A stretch of 64,000 nt of DNA from contig JAETNO010000016.1 of assembly GCA_021768245.1 (NCBI GenBank), forward strand, positions 5,416 through 69,415. Reading direction: 5' to 3'. Source of the stretch: Bacteroidaceae bacterium. Its GTDB lineage: Bacteria > Bacteroidota > Bacteroidia > Bacteroidales > Muribaculaceae. Of this stretch, positions 8,225 to 18,254 are shown one piece after another. Both the position numbers and the translations under genes were made by a program. Every line of letters starts with the position of its first letter. The stretch's first letter is position 1. The notes under the pieces were generated by a model. That model did not search any database. It had not been told where the DNA came from and was given only the letters and a program-made list of their open reading frames with translations.

Positions 8225-11200
8225 CTATTTCTTTTCTGTCTTTTTCATCAGATGCTTAGTAGCACCTATCAACTGATCGTCAATTCCTTTCAATATATTT
8301 TCCGGAATATTGTAAATTAACACATCCGGATTAAGCTGCTTGTTCTCAAGCGGCTCGCCATTGACATCAAGAGAGGTCACCTGAGGAATGCCGAAATACA
8401 GAGTCGGGTCAATCTGGGTTTCCCACCATACGGCAGTCATTGTGCCGGGCACGGGAGCACCTATCACATCGCCGATTTTTAATGTCTGATAGACATAAGG
8501 CGAACCATGAGCATCACTGTAGTTGCTTTCGTCCACAAGCATTGCCGAGGGTTTTGTCCATTGCGAGAAAGGCTCGGTGCCTATATACTGTCCCCTGGGG
8601 CTGAATTTCACATAAGGTTTTCCGCTCAGGAGAAGAGCAAGGTCGTTGTGGAGCCATCCGCCACCATTATGACGGGTATCGACAACGACAGCGTCGCAAT
8701 TACGGTATTTGCCAAGCAGGCGATCGTAGACCTCACTGAAACTTGAGCCATCCATTCCACGGACATGTACATAAGCGATACGTCCGCCGGAAACACTGTC
8801 GACAATGCGTTCGTTGCGTTCAACCCAACGATGATAAAGCAAATCGGAAAGCGAACCCGAGCCAATCGGTCTCACATAGACCGTCTTCTCCTTTCCATCA
8901 GCTTTCCTCACATCAAGTTTCACCTTCTTCCCTGCTTTCCCTTCAAGAAGAGGGAAATAATCTTTACCTGCAATTATAGCCGAATCGTTTATGGCAAGAA
9001 TTATATCGCCCGACTGAATCCCTGCACTCTTGGATGACAGTGGCCCGCGTGCTATAACCTCGGTAACTTTAAGACCGTCGCCATCGAAACTTTCATCAAA
9101 GAAGGCTCCAAGCGAAGCAACCTGATTCCAGTTGGATGAAGGGCCACGATAACCTCCGCCGGTATGAGATGCGTTCAGCTCACCAAGAATCTCGCTAAGC
9201 AACTCGGCGAAATCATAGTTGTTGTTGATATGGGGAAGGAACTTTTCATATTCATTCTTATATTTCACCCAGTCGACACCGTGGAGTTTGGTGTCATAGA
9301 ATTTATCGAGCACCTGACGCCACATGTGATTATAGATATAATTGCGTTCGTCGGCAGGACGACGGGTATAATCGGCCTCATATGAGACTGATTCCTGCTT
9401 GCCGCTTGAAAGATTCACCTTCTTGATGCCGCTGTTGCTCATCACGAATACATTCTTGCCATCTTTGTCAGGCAACATATACCACGCGCTCAGTCCCTTG
9501 GCAAGAACCTTAGTACCGCCTTCCTTCAAATCCCGTTCATAAAGGGAACGTCCGTCGGGACTTGACGCAACATAGTAGAGTTTATCAGCCTTAGGCGACA
9601 CGTAGTATGCTCCGAGTTTTGAAGACGCACCGGTGAGACGTTCCAGACGGTGACGTCGCCCATCGAGGTCAAACGAAAGCGACTCGACCTCCTCTTTTTT
9701 CTTGTCGTCCTTTTTAGTGCCCTTCTTGTCCTTTTTCTTATCTTTCTTTTTATCGGAATCCTTGTCTGTTTTTTCCTTTGCGTCTTTTTCCGCTTTATCG
9801 GCAAGCTTTGTCTCTTCCTCGGTCATATTAAAGCGGTCGTAAGCGTCTCCGTCAAGGAACATAAGCATCACGTCGCTCTCATTTCCCCAGCTGCCATGGC
9901 TCTTATAACCATATTTTCCGGTGCTGTAAGCCACAGCCTTACCACCGAGAGCCCATTGAGGGGAACCATTGCTGTAACCACTCTCAGTAAGATTGACCAC
10001 TTCACTACCATCGGCCTTAACAAGGGCGATATCGGAATTATTCCATCCACCTATGCCGATATAGTCAATAAGAAGCCATTTGCTGTCAGGACTCCACTCA
10101 AAGCCTATATCTCCGTCCTGATAACTGTAGTTATATTTCCCGTCGAGTGCGGTCTCGACCTTTTTGGTGGCCAAATCAAGTACACGGAGCGTAGTGCGGT
10201 CCTCAAGGAATGCCACTTTCTTGCCGTCAGGACTATAGTCAGGGAAGAAAGCCGCTTTATCACTCTTGTAGAGAGGTTTTTCGACAAGTTCCGTAGCATA
10301 GAGCAGAGATTTCTCGGAAGGGTCCTTTATTTCAGTGGTGAAAATTTGCCATATACCGTCGCGGTCACTGTCATAGACGATACTGCGCCCGTCAGGAGCA
10401 AAATCCACCGACCGCTCCTGCGCCGGCGTATCGGTGATGCGTCGGGTGGTTTGATATTCAGTAGAAGTCACATATACATCTCCGCGAAGCACAAAGGCCA
10501 CAAGCTCTCCATCCGGAGACACGGAAATGCTCGATGCACCTGAAGTGCGGACTGATTTACGTGGGGCTCCCACATAATCATCCATAACGATATTGACATC
10601 CACCTTACGCGGTGAGCCTGACTCACTCATGGTGTAAATCTCACCGTCCCAGCTGAAAGCAAGCTGTCCGTCGCGTGAAGCGGAAAGTCCACGGACCGGG
10701 TGGGTGGTAAACTTCGTCAACTGCTTTTTCTGCTTGCCGTCAACGGAACGCTTATAGACATTCAGCGTGCCATCCTCTTCACTTATAAAATAGAAAGAGC
10801 CGTCAGGAGCCCATACCGGATTCAGGTCATGGCCATTGAAATCGGTTAGCTTAGTATGCTTACCATTATCTATAAGCCATATGTCGGAAGTGCCTGAAGA
10901 GCGTTCATGTTTGCGCCATATATTTTCAACACCTTTCTTATCCTGATAAAGCACGCGTCCATCGCTGTTAAGGCTTAAAGAAGGCATTGTGAGCGACATA
11001 TACATCTGCGGACGATGCCCTTCGAGGTCCACAGTGTAGACCTGACGAGCAAAATCACCCTGTGCCGCATTGCGGTCAGGCATCACCGACGCGGAGAACA
11101 TCACGTGGTTCCCGTCACTGAAGGTCAGAGGTGTCTCATTTCCGGAATTGGTCGTAAGACGCTGAGGGATGCCACCCTTGCTGTTGACTACATATATATC

Positions 11201-11461
11201 CATAGATCCCTCCCGGTCGCTACTGAAAGCAATCCTGGAGCCATCCGGGCTCCAGACAGGAGACGTATTGTAGCTGCCTCCCGAAGTAAGCTGCCGGGCA
11301 TCTCCTCCCGAAGTCGGTACAATAAAAATATTGCCCTTATAGGTGAAAGCAATTTGCTTTCCATCAGGAGCTATGGCCACGTTGCGCAACCACAGTGGGG
11401 ATGCCGATACACCCACCGCCGACGCCGCAAGCAAGGCCATTGTCAAAATTCTCTTTCTCAT
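8225..11461 (-). CDS. Tricorn-like S41 serine protease, secreted
   Basis: Large periplasmic peptidase related to archaeal tricorn protease, 1078 residues. A signal peptide covers about 1-20. Residues about 22-540 and 600-690 are TolB/PD40-type beta-propeller repeats with repeated SPDG..IAF blocks. The tricorn C-terminal part has H766 in NASHTGGGY, a PDZ domain around 790-870, and an S41 protease core with the nucleophile S982 followed by D983 (NYSDAHG), matching the Ser-Asp pair of tricorn. Between the propellers, about 549-592, is an unusual Lys/Asp-rich low-complexity segment. Members are thought to trim peptides in the periplasm; the substrate here is unknown. It lies 106 nt downstream of tamB; I see no clear promoter in that gap. 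Confidence 0.93.
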   Translation of the reverse strand: MRKRILTMALLAASAVGVSASPLWLRNVAIAPDGKQIAFTYKGNIFIVPTSGGDARQLTSGGSYNTSPVWSPDGSRIAFSSDREGSMDIYVVNSKGGIPQRLTTNSGNETPLTFSDGNHVMFSASVMPDRNAAQGDFARQVYTVDLEGHRPQMYMSLTMPSLSLNSDGRVLYQDKKGVENIWRKHERSSGTSDIWLIDNGKHTKLTDFNGHDLNPVWAPDGSFYFISEEDGTLNVYKRSVDGKQKKQLTKFTTHPVRGLSASRDGQLAFSWDGEIYTMSESGSPRKVDVNIVMDDYVGAPRKSVRTSGASSISVSPDGELVAFVLRGDVYVTSTEYQTTRRITDTPAQERSVDFAPDGRSIVYDSDRDGIWQIFTTEIKDPSEKSLLYATELVEKPLYKSDKAAFFPDYSPDGKKVAFLEDRTTLRVLDLATKKVETALDGKYNYSYQDGDIGFEWSPDSKWLLIDYIGIGGWNNSDIALVKADGSEVVNLTESGYSNGSPQWALGGKAVAYSTGKYGYKSHGSWGNESDVMLMFLDGDAYDRFNMTEEETKLADKAEKDAKEKTDKDSDKKKDKKKDKKGTKKDDKKKEEVESLSFDLDGRRHRLERLTGASSKLGAYYVSPKADKLYYVASSPDGRSLYERDLKEGGTKVLAKGLSAWYMLPDKDGKNVFVMSNSGIKKVNLSSGKQESVSYEADYTRRPADERNYIYNHMWRQVLDKFYDTKLHGVDWVKYKNEYEKFLPHINNNYDFAELLSEILGELNASHTGGGYRGPSSNWNQVASLGAFFDESFDGDGLKVTEVIARGPLSSKSAGIQSGDIILAINDSAIIAGKDYFPLLEGKAGKKVKLDVRKADGKEKTVYVRPIGSGSLSDLLYHRWVERNERIVDSVSGGRIAYVHVRGMDGSSFSEVYDRLLGKYRNCDAVVVDTRHNGGGWLHNDLALLLSGKPYVKFSPRGQYIGTEPFSQWTKPSAMLVDESNYSDAHGSPYVYQTLKIGDVIGAPVPGTMTAVWWETQIDPTLYFGIPQVTSLDVNGEPLENKQLNPDVLIYNIPENILKGIDDQLIGATKHLMKKTEKK

Positions 11462-11567
11462 AATATGGTATTATAAACGTGATAATTATCCGGATTAAAG
11501 TCCCGATTATGTACGGGATAACAGAGGGACAGGCCCCCACATATATATTATATAGACGAAAAAACTG

Positions 11568-14500
11568 CTAAAAAGTTACGCTGACGCTATCGGTTTTTAC
11601 CTTTTCAATTGAATCGGCGGGCACTTTCCCATCGTTTTCATCACTCTTCTTCCCTTTATCATCCTTTTTCTTTCGACGAAGGAAGGAGAAAATATTGTCA
11701 AAGTCACGTTTGAACACTATACCCACTCCCTGGGTCGTCAAGGCGCTCTTCAGATAATAGTTCTGGTCATTATAGCGATTATATGCCTTCAACTGGATAG
11801 AGCCGGAGCGATTGAGCAGATAACGGATATCAAAGTCTCCTATAAAACTGTTGTTATTTAACGACTTGTCGCGATAGCCGAAATTACCGTTAAAGAGCAG
11901 TCTGTTGTTAAGAAGATGGCTTGAAAGAGCCACATCCACTTCCACATCGGAGAAGTCACCACGGTCACTCCTGATAGCGGGCGCTATACTCCAGTTATTG
12001 CTCAACTGCCCCAACATGGCCCCGATTCGCGACGATATGGTCGATGAAGCGACCGACACAAGTTCATTGCCATGCGTAGCTGTCATATAATCCGGAGTAT
12101 AGAACTTGTTGAGGGCAAGAAGATAGATTATCTGACGGTTCATCATATCCTCTGTCGATACAATTGAGCGGACCTTACGGTAGGTGTCGCGGTTGAGCGT
12201 CGGGAACTCAAGGTCGAAAGATATGTCGGGCTGCCGCATATCGCCCTTGACCATCATCAGGGCATCGACAGGTACATTTGTACGGTTGAGCTCGCGGTCT
12301 TCAAGGAATGATTCGTCAAGGTCACTGAGATTGGCATTGACCGAATAGGATGCAGTGATGTCAAGCTGTGCTGCATAAGGGTCACCGAGGAATGAAATCT
12401 TGCTCCCTTCACGGATTGTGAAATCCTTGATGATTATATCCTGAAGCGTAAAATTATAGGTTCCACGTGATATGGTATAATCGCCATACATACGCAAATC
12501 GCCGTCTGAACTGTATGCCATCCTGACATGGCCACTGCCGTGGGCGGTAATTTTATCTCCGCCAATAGGATCCATAATCAGATTCATCGTCGCCGTTGGT
12601 GTTATGTCTACCTCAAAGGTCATGGAATATACCGACGCTTCACCATCCTCCTGCTTCTTCACCCGTTCACGAAGTTCCTTGACAATCTTGAGCGTCGGGT
12701 CGAGAGCCGCTATCGAATCCTTAGCCGCCTTATCGCGGTCGCGGAGAGTGATGAACGTATAGTCAAGGGCCTGCTCGGCATCGGTCAGGACAAAAGTGAA
12801 AGTTGACTTCGGCGCAGTGGACATAGCCACGTTTATATCTACATGGCCCGGCACGCCTGTAACAGAGGCCCTGCCGTTTCCGTAGATACATCCATACCAT
12901 GGATCCTCCGTCTGATTCTCACCTACGTCATAGACGAGGAAATCTCTCGCATCGGTGACATTGAAACGGAACGTAGGGTCATGGAAATATTTATGTGTCA
13001 CATATCCGCTTAACTTCGCAGTCTTCCCGTCACGGTCCGAGAGAGTGACATCTTCAAACTTTATCAAACCGGGAGTGATGTGGACACTGTCGGTTGTGGT
13101 ATATACAGTATTTGTGAAATCAAGCTTCATGCTCAAGTCTTTCACAAGTATGTCACCGGTCATGTCAAGGTCCTTGAACGTGCCGAAAAGATGTGCGTCA
13201 CCCGAAACCTCGCCATCGATTTTTGAAGTGAAGGCAGACATGAACGGAGCCATGAAACCGACCGGGGCACTTTTCGCTTCAAAATTAAAATCAAGTTCTT
13301 CCGTAGTCGGACGTATGAAACCGTCTATTACCGAACGCTGTCCATTCGCCTGTTTTATGACGGCTGCAATATTGATACTCTTGTCTGCATGATCCCAATA
13401 GCTCTTTATGTCTCCGTCGCCCATCACGCAGCCGTTATACTTAAGCCCTTCGACGTAAAGACGAGGAGTGTAGAGGACAGGCTCTTTAGACAAAAGGCGG
13501 AAACCATAGAAATCTCCGGTGGCCCGGCCTCCGAACTGCACGGCATCGCTTATGTTGAGCGTTTCGAAGATATAGTCAAGGTCGATATGGTCAAGTTTCA
13601 AAACAAGCCTGTCGGCCGAGTCTGCCGAAGCGACTCCATTGATTGAAAGATACTGACCGTCGCGTCCACCGCTGATATTGTCAACGGAAATCCTCCCCGG
13701 TGCTATATGGACTGCACCCGGGTTCACTGTCCATGCGGAATCGTTGAACACCATCTTCGACGGATTGATTTCAATATCCGTAATCAAATCGCCAGTATCA
13801 TCGCTTCTTTTGAATATGGTAGAAAAATCGAAATTCCCCTTGAATTGAGCCTGCCGGTCGACAATCCATGAAATGTCGGTCTGCACAGAGTCAACATGTC
13901 CGGAAGAATTAAGATTTAACGACAGCATACCGTTCTTAGTAGGCAACGAAGTATGTGCAACAAGTTCCCCTCGCCTTGTGACACCGTCAATCAGCATGGA
14001 CAGACGGCTCTCTTCAATTAGTTTATCCTTGTTTTTCAGATAAGGCATATCGATATCAAGTCCGATAGAAGCATCGTCGCCACCTTTCGCAAACGATTTG
14101 AGCGTGACCGGATAAATCATCTCCACGGGCAGATTGAAGAAACGCGACAAAGTCGTGTCCTCTTTGACCTTAAGATCAAGATTTATATCAAAGACAGCTG
14201 ATGGTTTCTCCTCCTCAATAGATGGCAAAAGGGATGGATAAACGCTGGCTATAATCCCTTTCAAGTTTTCGATTACAGTCTTATAGCTGAAATTGCCCCT
14301 GATATCGGCATCGGCCTGCGGACTTCGGAGGGTAAGCGAGCGAATCGAATCGGATTTAGCAGCCTCAATCTCGATTGACGACAATGACAGGGATTTTTCT
14401 CCTTGCGCGCCAAACTCAATGTTTTCAAGTTTAAGCCAACCGTCGAGACTATCTGGACTGCGGCCATGGAAAGAGGCGTCAATATCCACGGCCAAATTAT

Positions 14501-16151
14501 AGTTCCTATATTTACCGCTCTTCACAAATGGTGAGAGGTTGACATTTTTTACTTCTGCAAAGAATTCAGTGAGAGGATTAGCGCCCTTGAGATCCCCTCC
14601 ACCAGCAATATTGAAATCAAGCGTAGGTGACAAGGATACAATTCTACCGTCAACACGTCCATCGCCAAAATCAGCCTCGGCACTTATATCCGAAAAGGAA
14701 TGTCCATTCCACTCGACAAGGTCGACATAAAATCCCACATGTCCCTCAATCATGCCTTTGGGGGCAATGCTCAGATTCACTTCTCCGTCAAAATCAATAT
14801 TCGTCAAAGGAGCAATACTCTTATCAAGCTGAGAGGGTGAGAATCCGAGTGAGGAAACATTACCAAAGATTTCAAGTGGAGCATTATTTTCGCGTCTGTA
14901 GAGATTACAGTCTATGTCAAGATTGCCACAGTCAGAATCAAATGACCCTATGAAGTCAAGGCTGCGCGGGGTCAACCTGAAATCACCAAGAAGATTGATG
15001 TCTCCTAAAGGAGACAGTGGTTTCAACTTCTGATAAAGCTTTGATAACTGTCCTGAAGAGTTGGCCATGTATCCAATTGCACGGGGTAGATTAGTGACCA
15101 AATTCAGACGGTTGATTTCAATCGAAAGCGAATCTTTACCGCGCGACAGATTCATTACACGTCCGTGACCACTGAAACGCGCGTTCCGCTCCGGCAGCTC
15201 GAAATCGACACGGCGAAGGCCGATGCTGTCAAGCGTGCCCGAAAGTTCAAGGGCTATATCGACCTTCACGTCGATATCAGCAAGATTTCCTGTAAAAGGA
15301 TTGAGGTCTGAAATCTGCAGATAAGTGTCAGGTAGGGTCTCTATCGATGAGACAAGCGCCGTCCGGAAATTGAAATCCGGATTAAGAGGAGAGACTGTCA
15401 CTATATCGTTGAAAGCAATGCGTGAGCGACCAAGTTCTACTGTGAAATTCCCGATTCTCATCTCCTCCGGATTTATACTCACATCAGCAGTAAATTCCTT
15501 TAAAGAGAGACCACTCCTTTCAGTAGCGAGCAATCGCTTGATTTGTGCCTCAATATGACTGTCGGAAATAAACGGAGCACATATATCCGCCCGGAAGTCA
15601 CTTATTTTTATATGATTGACATCAAAGTGCCCCTCAACAGGTGCCGGAGCATCGTTTACATCGTAGCTCAACGCAGAACGACGTATGACAAGGAGATTTA
15701 CGGCCAAATCAAATTTTTTAGGTCCTTTATCGCCCCCCTTGTCAAAACGGTCGATAATAGGCTGAATATTGAGTGGAGAACCGGCAGTAGGCCTATATAG
15801 CCTGGCATCAAGGTCGATAAGCTCGACGTATGTTATGACCCATCTATGTCCCCAAAGGCTTTCAAACAAGCTTACACCGGCGCCGAGATGCCCGACTTTA
15901 AGTGCCTCTATACCCCGGCCGTCACTGACGCTCACATCTTTGAGCACAAGCCTGTTGAACGGGGCTATTTCGACAGAGCCGATACCGACCTCCGTCCCGA
16001 GAAGAGATGTCAGTTCCTCCTCGGCACGTTGAGCCAAGGCACGTTGAACCCCTGGCAGAGACACGAACACATAAAGGATGAACGGTACTGCCAAGGGTAG
16101 CACAATAAGGCTCACCAAAACGAATCGAAGAATCCTATAGAAGGTTTTCAA
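11568..16151 (-). CDS. tamB: TamB/DUF490 translocation and assembly protein
   Basis: Very long (1527 residues) beta-rich envelope protein with a single N-terminal membrane anchor at about 10-32 and the TamB/DUF490 C-terminal domain over about 1090-1490. Most of the chain is alternating short beta strands typical of the hydrophobic-groove (taco) proteins that bridge the inner and outer membranes in lipid transport and outer membrane protein assembly. The last 40 residues are charged. Bacteroidetes TamB pairs with a TamL-type Omp85 protein, not seen nearby. The gene starts 22 nt after the stop of the DUF4369 lipoprotein gene and is probably co-transcribed with it. Confidence 0.92.
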   Translation of the reverse strand: MKTFYRILRFVLVSLIVLPLAVPFILYVFVSLPGVQRALAQRAEEELTSLLGTEVGIGSVEIAPFNRLVLKDVSVSDGRGIEALKVGHLGAGVSLFESLWGHRWVITYVELIDLDARLYRPTAGSPLNIQPIIDRFDKGGDKGPKKFDLAVNLLVIRRSALSYDVNDAPAPVEGHFDVNHIKISDFRADICAPFISDSHIEAQIKRLLATERSGLSLKEFTADVSINPEEMRIGNFTVELGRSRIAFNDIVTVSPLNPDFNFRTALVSSIETLPDTYLQISDLNPFTGNLADIDVKVDIALELSGTLDSIGLRRVDFELPERNARFSGHGRVMNLSRGKDSLSIEINRLNLVTNLPRAIGYMANSSGQLSKLYQKLKPLSPLGDINLLGDFRLTPRSLDFIGSFDSDCGNLDIDCNLYRRENNAPLEIFGNVSSLGFSPSQLDKSIAPLTNIDFDGEVNLSIAPKGMIEGHVGFYVDLVEWNGHSFSDISAEADFGDGRVDGRIVSLSPTLDFNIAGGGDLKGANPLTEFFAEVKNVNLSPFVKSGKYRNYNLAVDIDASFHGRSPDSLDGWLKLENIEFGAQGEKSLSLSSIEIEAAKSDSIRSLTLRSPQADADIRGNFSYKTVIENLKGIIASVYPSLLPSIEEEKPSAVFDINLDLKVKEDTTLSRFFNLPVEMIYPVTLKSFAKGGDDASIGLDIDMPYLKNKDKLIEESRLSMLIDGVTRRGELVAHTSLPTKNGMLSLNLNSSGHVDSVQTDISWIVDRQAQFKGNFDFSTIFKRSDDTGDLITDIEINPSKMVFNDSAWTVNPGAVHIAPGRISVDNISGGRDGQYLSINGVASADSADRLVLKLDHIDLDYIFETLNISDAVQFGGRATGDFYGFRLLSKEPVLYTPRLYVEGLKYNGCVMGDGDIKSYWDHADKSINIAAVIKQANGQRSVIDGFIRPTTEELDFNFEAKSAPVGFMAPFMSAFTSKIDGEVSGDAHLFGTFKDLDMTGDILVKDLSMKLDFTNTVYTTTDSVHITPGLIKFEDVTLSDRDGKTAKLSGYVTHKYFHDPTFRFNVTDARDFLVYDVGENQTEDPWYGCIYGNGRASVTGVPGHVDINVAMSTAPKSTFTFVLTDAEQALDYTFITLRDRDKAAKDSIAALDPTLKIVKELRERVKKQEDGEASVYSMTFEVDITPTATMNLIMDPIGGDKITAHGSGHVRMAYSSDGDLRMYGDYTISRGTYNFTLQDIIIKDFTIREGSKISFLGDPYAAQLDITASYSVNANLSDLDESFLEDRELNRTNVPVDALMMVKGDMRQPDISFDLEFPTLNRDTYRKVRSIVSTEDMMNRQIIYLLALNKFYTPDYMTATHGNELVSVASSTISSRIGAMLGQLSNNWSIAPAIRSDRGDFSDVEVDVALSSHLLNNRLLFNGNFGYRDKSLNNNSFIGDFDIRYLLNRSGSIQLKAYNRYNDQNYYLKSALTTQGVGIVFKRDFDNIFSFLRRKKKDDKGKKSDENDGKVPADSIEKVKTDSVSVTF

Positions 16152-16173
16152 TCAGATAAGAGCTGTCGGTGAT

Positions 16174-17274
16174 TTAAAGTCTGCGGGCCACAGCTGAATC
16201 AAGGGTCGCAAGGTCTGTGACGCGTTCAACTATATCTCCGTTGCGGTCAAAGATGAAAATGGCAGGAAGCGAACCCACATTATAATCGCGCAGAGCTTTG
16301 TCGCCATCGGCGGCTCCGTTCAACACCGTAATCCAAGGAAGGTTCTTGGCAGTCTGTTTCCATGCATATTCATCGCTGTCAAAAGCCACCTGAAAAATTT
16401 CAAGTCCTTGCGAGTGATATTTTTCATATACCTTATTGAGCGCGACATTAAAAGCAGGCGACTCATCAGCGGAATAGGCGGTAAAATTCAGCACCACGAC
16501 TTTACCTTTTGAGGTGAGGTCAAGAAGTGAATGTTCCTTACCTGTATTGTCAAACAATTTTATGTCAAAGGCCCTGACCTCATATGCGAGAGGCACATCA
16601 TTGCCACCCGTCGCACGGGGAGACTTCGGGCGGTTACTGATAAATAGCCTGCGAAGATAGCCTGAGCGGGGGTCCGAAGGGCGCTTCTCATTAAAGGCAT
16701 TGGCCACAGCCCCTATCAGACGCAAATCATCCTTATTAGCGGGATTGAAAATAGGAGTGCCACCGACACGTTTGTTTATAATATAATAAGTGACTATTCC
16801 TGCAGGGTCAGCAAGAAGCATATTGCCAAGCTCACGTTTAAGCTGTGTATTTTCGGTCACCGAGCGCACCCCGCCTTTTGCCGCTGCCGCGAGCAGCATG
16901 CTGTCGACCCTCACGAGATTCTCAGCCTGAGGAGAACCCGAAAGCTTATAAGTCAAATCAATGTTGGGAGCATCAGCAATCAGAGTAATGGACTCAATGC
17001 TGTCAATAGGAAAATATACGGCCTTGTCACCGACACGGAGGCGATAAATATCGGGATAGCCCTGAGCCTCACGGCTATATGAATATGAGCCGTCTGACGA
17101 CACCTTGATAGTGTCCATCGGATACCAATATCCCTGATTGCTTCCTTCAAGCACAAGAAGCTCACCCTCAGAAAGCCCGTTGATTTTTCCGTCAATATGC
17201 CACTTGTTTCCGCCTGAGCATGAGCACAGTAGCCCAAGCATACAAAGGCCTATGAATTTAGTAGTATTATTCAT
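16174..17274 (-). CDS. DUF4369 / thioredoxin-fold lipoprotein without CXXC
   Basis: Predicted lipoprotein: the hydrophobic leader ends in LLCSCSGG, and C19 fits a lipobox. Residues about 24-115 look like DUF4369, a beta-rich domain found in front of Bacteroidetes thioredoxin-like (TlpA/ResA) proteins. Residues about 225-366 have the AhpC/TSA-thioredoxin fold (GKVVVLNFTAYSADESPAFN, then the conserved LPWITVLN and VGSLPAIFIFDRNGDIV). At the place of the usual WCPPC the sequence is YSADES, so both redox cysteines are absent and normal disulfide chemistry is unlikely. It probably binds or scaffolds rather than reduces. A good promoter precedes it, and tamB follows. Confidence 0.88.
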   Translation of the reverse strand: MNNTTKFIGLCMLGLLCSCSGGNKWHIDGKINGLSEGELLVLEGSNQGYWYPMDTIKVSSDGSYSYSREAQGYPDIYRLRVGDKAVYFPIDSIESITLIADAPNIDLTYKLSGSPQAENLVRVDSMLLAAAAKGGVRSVTENTQLKRELGNMLLADPAGIVTYYIINKRVGGTPIFNPANKDDLRLIGAVANAFNEKRPSDPRSGYLRRLFISNRPKSPRATGGNDVPLAYEVRAFDIKLFDNTGKEHSLLDLTSKGKVVVLNFTAYSADESPAFNVALNKVYEKYHSQGLEIFQVAFDSDEYAWKQTAKNLPWITVLNGAADGDKALRDYNVGSLPAIFIFDRNGDIVERVTDLATLDSAVARRL

Positions 17275-17334
17275 GAGTTTTTATAGGTTATTTCTTTTTC
17301 TGCAAGTTGTTTTTCCATATTGGAATATTAAGTG

Positions 17335-17365
17335 CAAATTTAGCATTTTTCCCTCTAAAATTCAA
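17335..17365 (-). promoter_or_regulatory. Promoter of the DUF4369 lipoprotein-tamB unit
   Basis: On the minus strand the -33 element is TTG (complement of 17363-17365), followed after exactly 20 nt by TAAATTTG (complement of 17335-17342). This fits TTG-N20-TAnnTTTG. The rest of the 311-nt gap (17275-17585) is A/T rich; I found no such match for the divergent gene at 17586. Confidence 0.72.
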
Positions 17366-17585
17366 CATACAATCGACCAATAGGGAATTTCATCCCACAA
17401 TCAACATCGAGTTTAGCTTGAAATAATTTTAATTAACTCTTGATACAAAACATGTTAAATAAGCATTTAGCAATTTAAACCTTACATCAGGTCAATTGTC
17501 TTAAAGATGTAGCTACGCTGAAAACGCCAATCTTTCAAACAAATTTTTTTACAATCAGTAATCAACCAACAAACAATTATAAATT

Positions 17586-18155
17586 ATGAAAAAGACTATT
17601 CTAAGTTTCGCAGTCCTTCTTGTTTCTTCCTTAGGCATCACCGCTGTGGCACAAACCGCCCAACCTGACCAGAAAGCGTGCCCGGTCAAAACGGAGAAAG
17701 CAAAATCATGCTGCAAGAAAGACGCACCAAAATACTGTCCCTTCGACGGGCTTAACCTTACGGACAAACAGAAATCGGAACTGAAATCAATCTGTCCGCA
17801 AAAGCCGTTAAAAGAACAGGTCGCTAAAGCTAAATCCGAAAAACAGGCACAGAAAAAGGCTTGTCGCGAAAACCGCATGCAGGCTCGCCGCGACTACCTT
17901 GCAAAAGTGAAAAACATTCTTACACCTGAGCAGTACGTACAATTTCTTGAAAACAGCTACGTAGACCAGATTGGAAAAGGAGCTCCTCGCAAGGGTAAAT
18001 TCGGGAAAGCTCAGGCTCATCACGGCAAAAAAGCCCATAACGGTAAAGGACGCAAAGCCCGCATGAACCGCGACAACAAACAGGCCGCCAACGACAGCAC
18101 CTTCTACATCGACAACGGACTCGTCAAGGTTTTTCCTTACCATGCCCAGCGATAA
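17586..18155 (+). CDS. Secreted Cys/His/Lys-rich LTxxQ-motif protein (Spy-like)
   Basis: Small secreted protein, 189 residues, with a clear signal peptide (1-22, cleavage after AVA). The mature N-terminus is cysteine-rich (C32, C41, C42, C51, C69 and one more near 90). Two LTxxQ-type motifs (LTDKQKSEL near 57 and LTPEQYVQF near 116) are the hallmark of the Spy/CpxP family of periplasmic chaperones and metal-response proteins. The C-terminal third is very basic with His and Gly (AHHGKKAHNGKGRKA). The Cys pairs and His suggest metal binding, but this is inference. It stands alone, with an A/T-rich leader before the ATG and a strong terminator after it. Confidence 0.75.
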   Translation: MKKTILSFAVLLVSSLGITAVAQTAQPDQKACPVKTEKAKSCCKKDAPKYCPFDGLNLTDKQKSELKSICPQKPLKEQVAKAKSEKQAQKKACRENRMQARRDYLAKVKNILTPEQYVQFLENSYVDQIGKGAPRKGKFGKAQAHHGKKAHNGKGRKARMNRDNKQAANDSTFYIDNGLVKVFPYHAQR

Positions 18156-18186
18156 GAAATCAATAGGACAAGAAATAATAATAGGT

Positions 18187-18236
18187 AAGACCAATAAGGG
18201 ATATGGCATCAAGATGCCATATCCCTTATTGGTCTT
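18187..18236. terminator. Bidirectional terminator, perfect 24-bp stem
   Basis: Arms 18187-18210 and 18213-18236 are perfectly complementary with only AA between them, so the actual loop opens the last pairs. It lies between the convergent LTxxQ protein and MFS genes, and AAGACC/GGTCTT ends give a T-rich tail in both directions. Confidence 0.8.
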
Positions 18237-18254
18237 TATTCCCTTTAAAATTTG

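Noticed and set aside
9650..10543. Plus-strand frame of 297 codons with a hydrophobic start
   Set aside because: It is antisense to the tricorn-like protease; the hydrophobic part is the complement of the Lys/Asp-rich insert.
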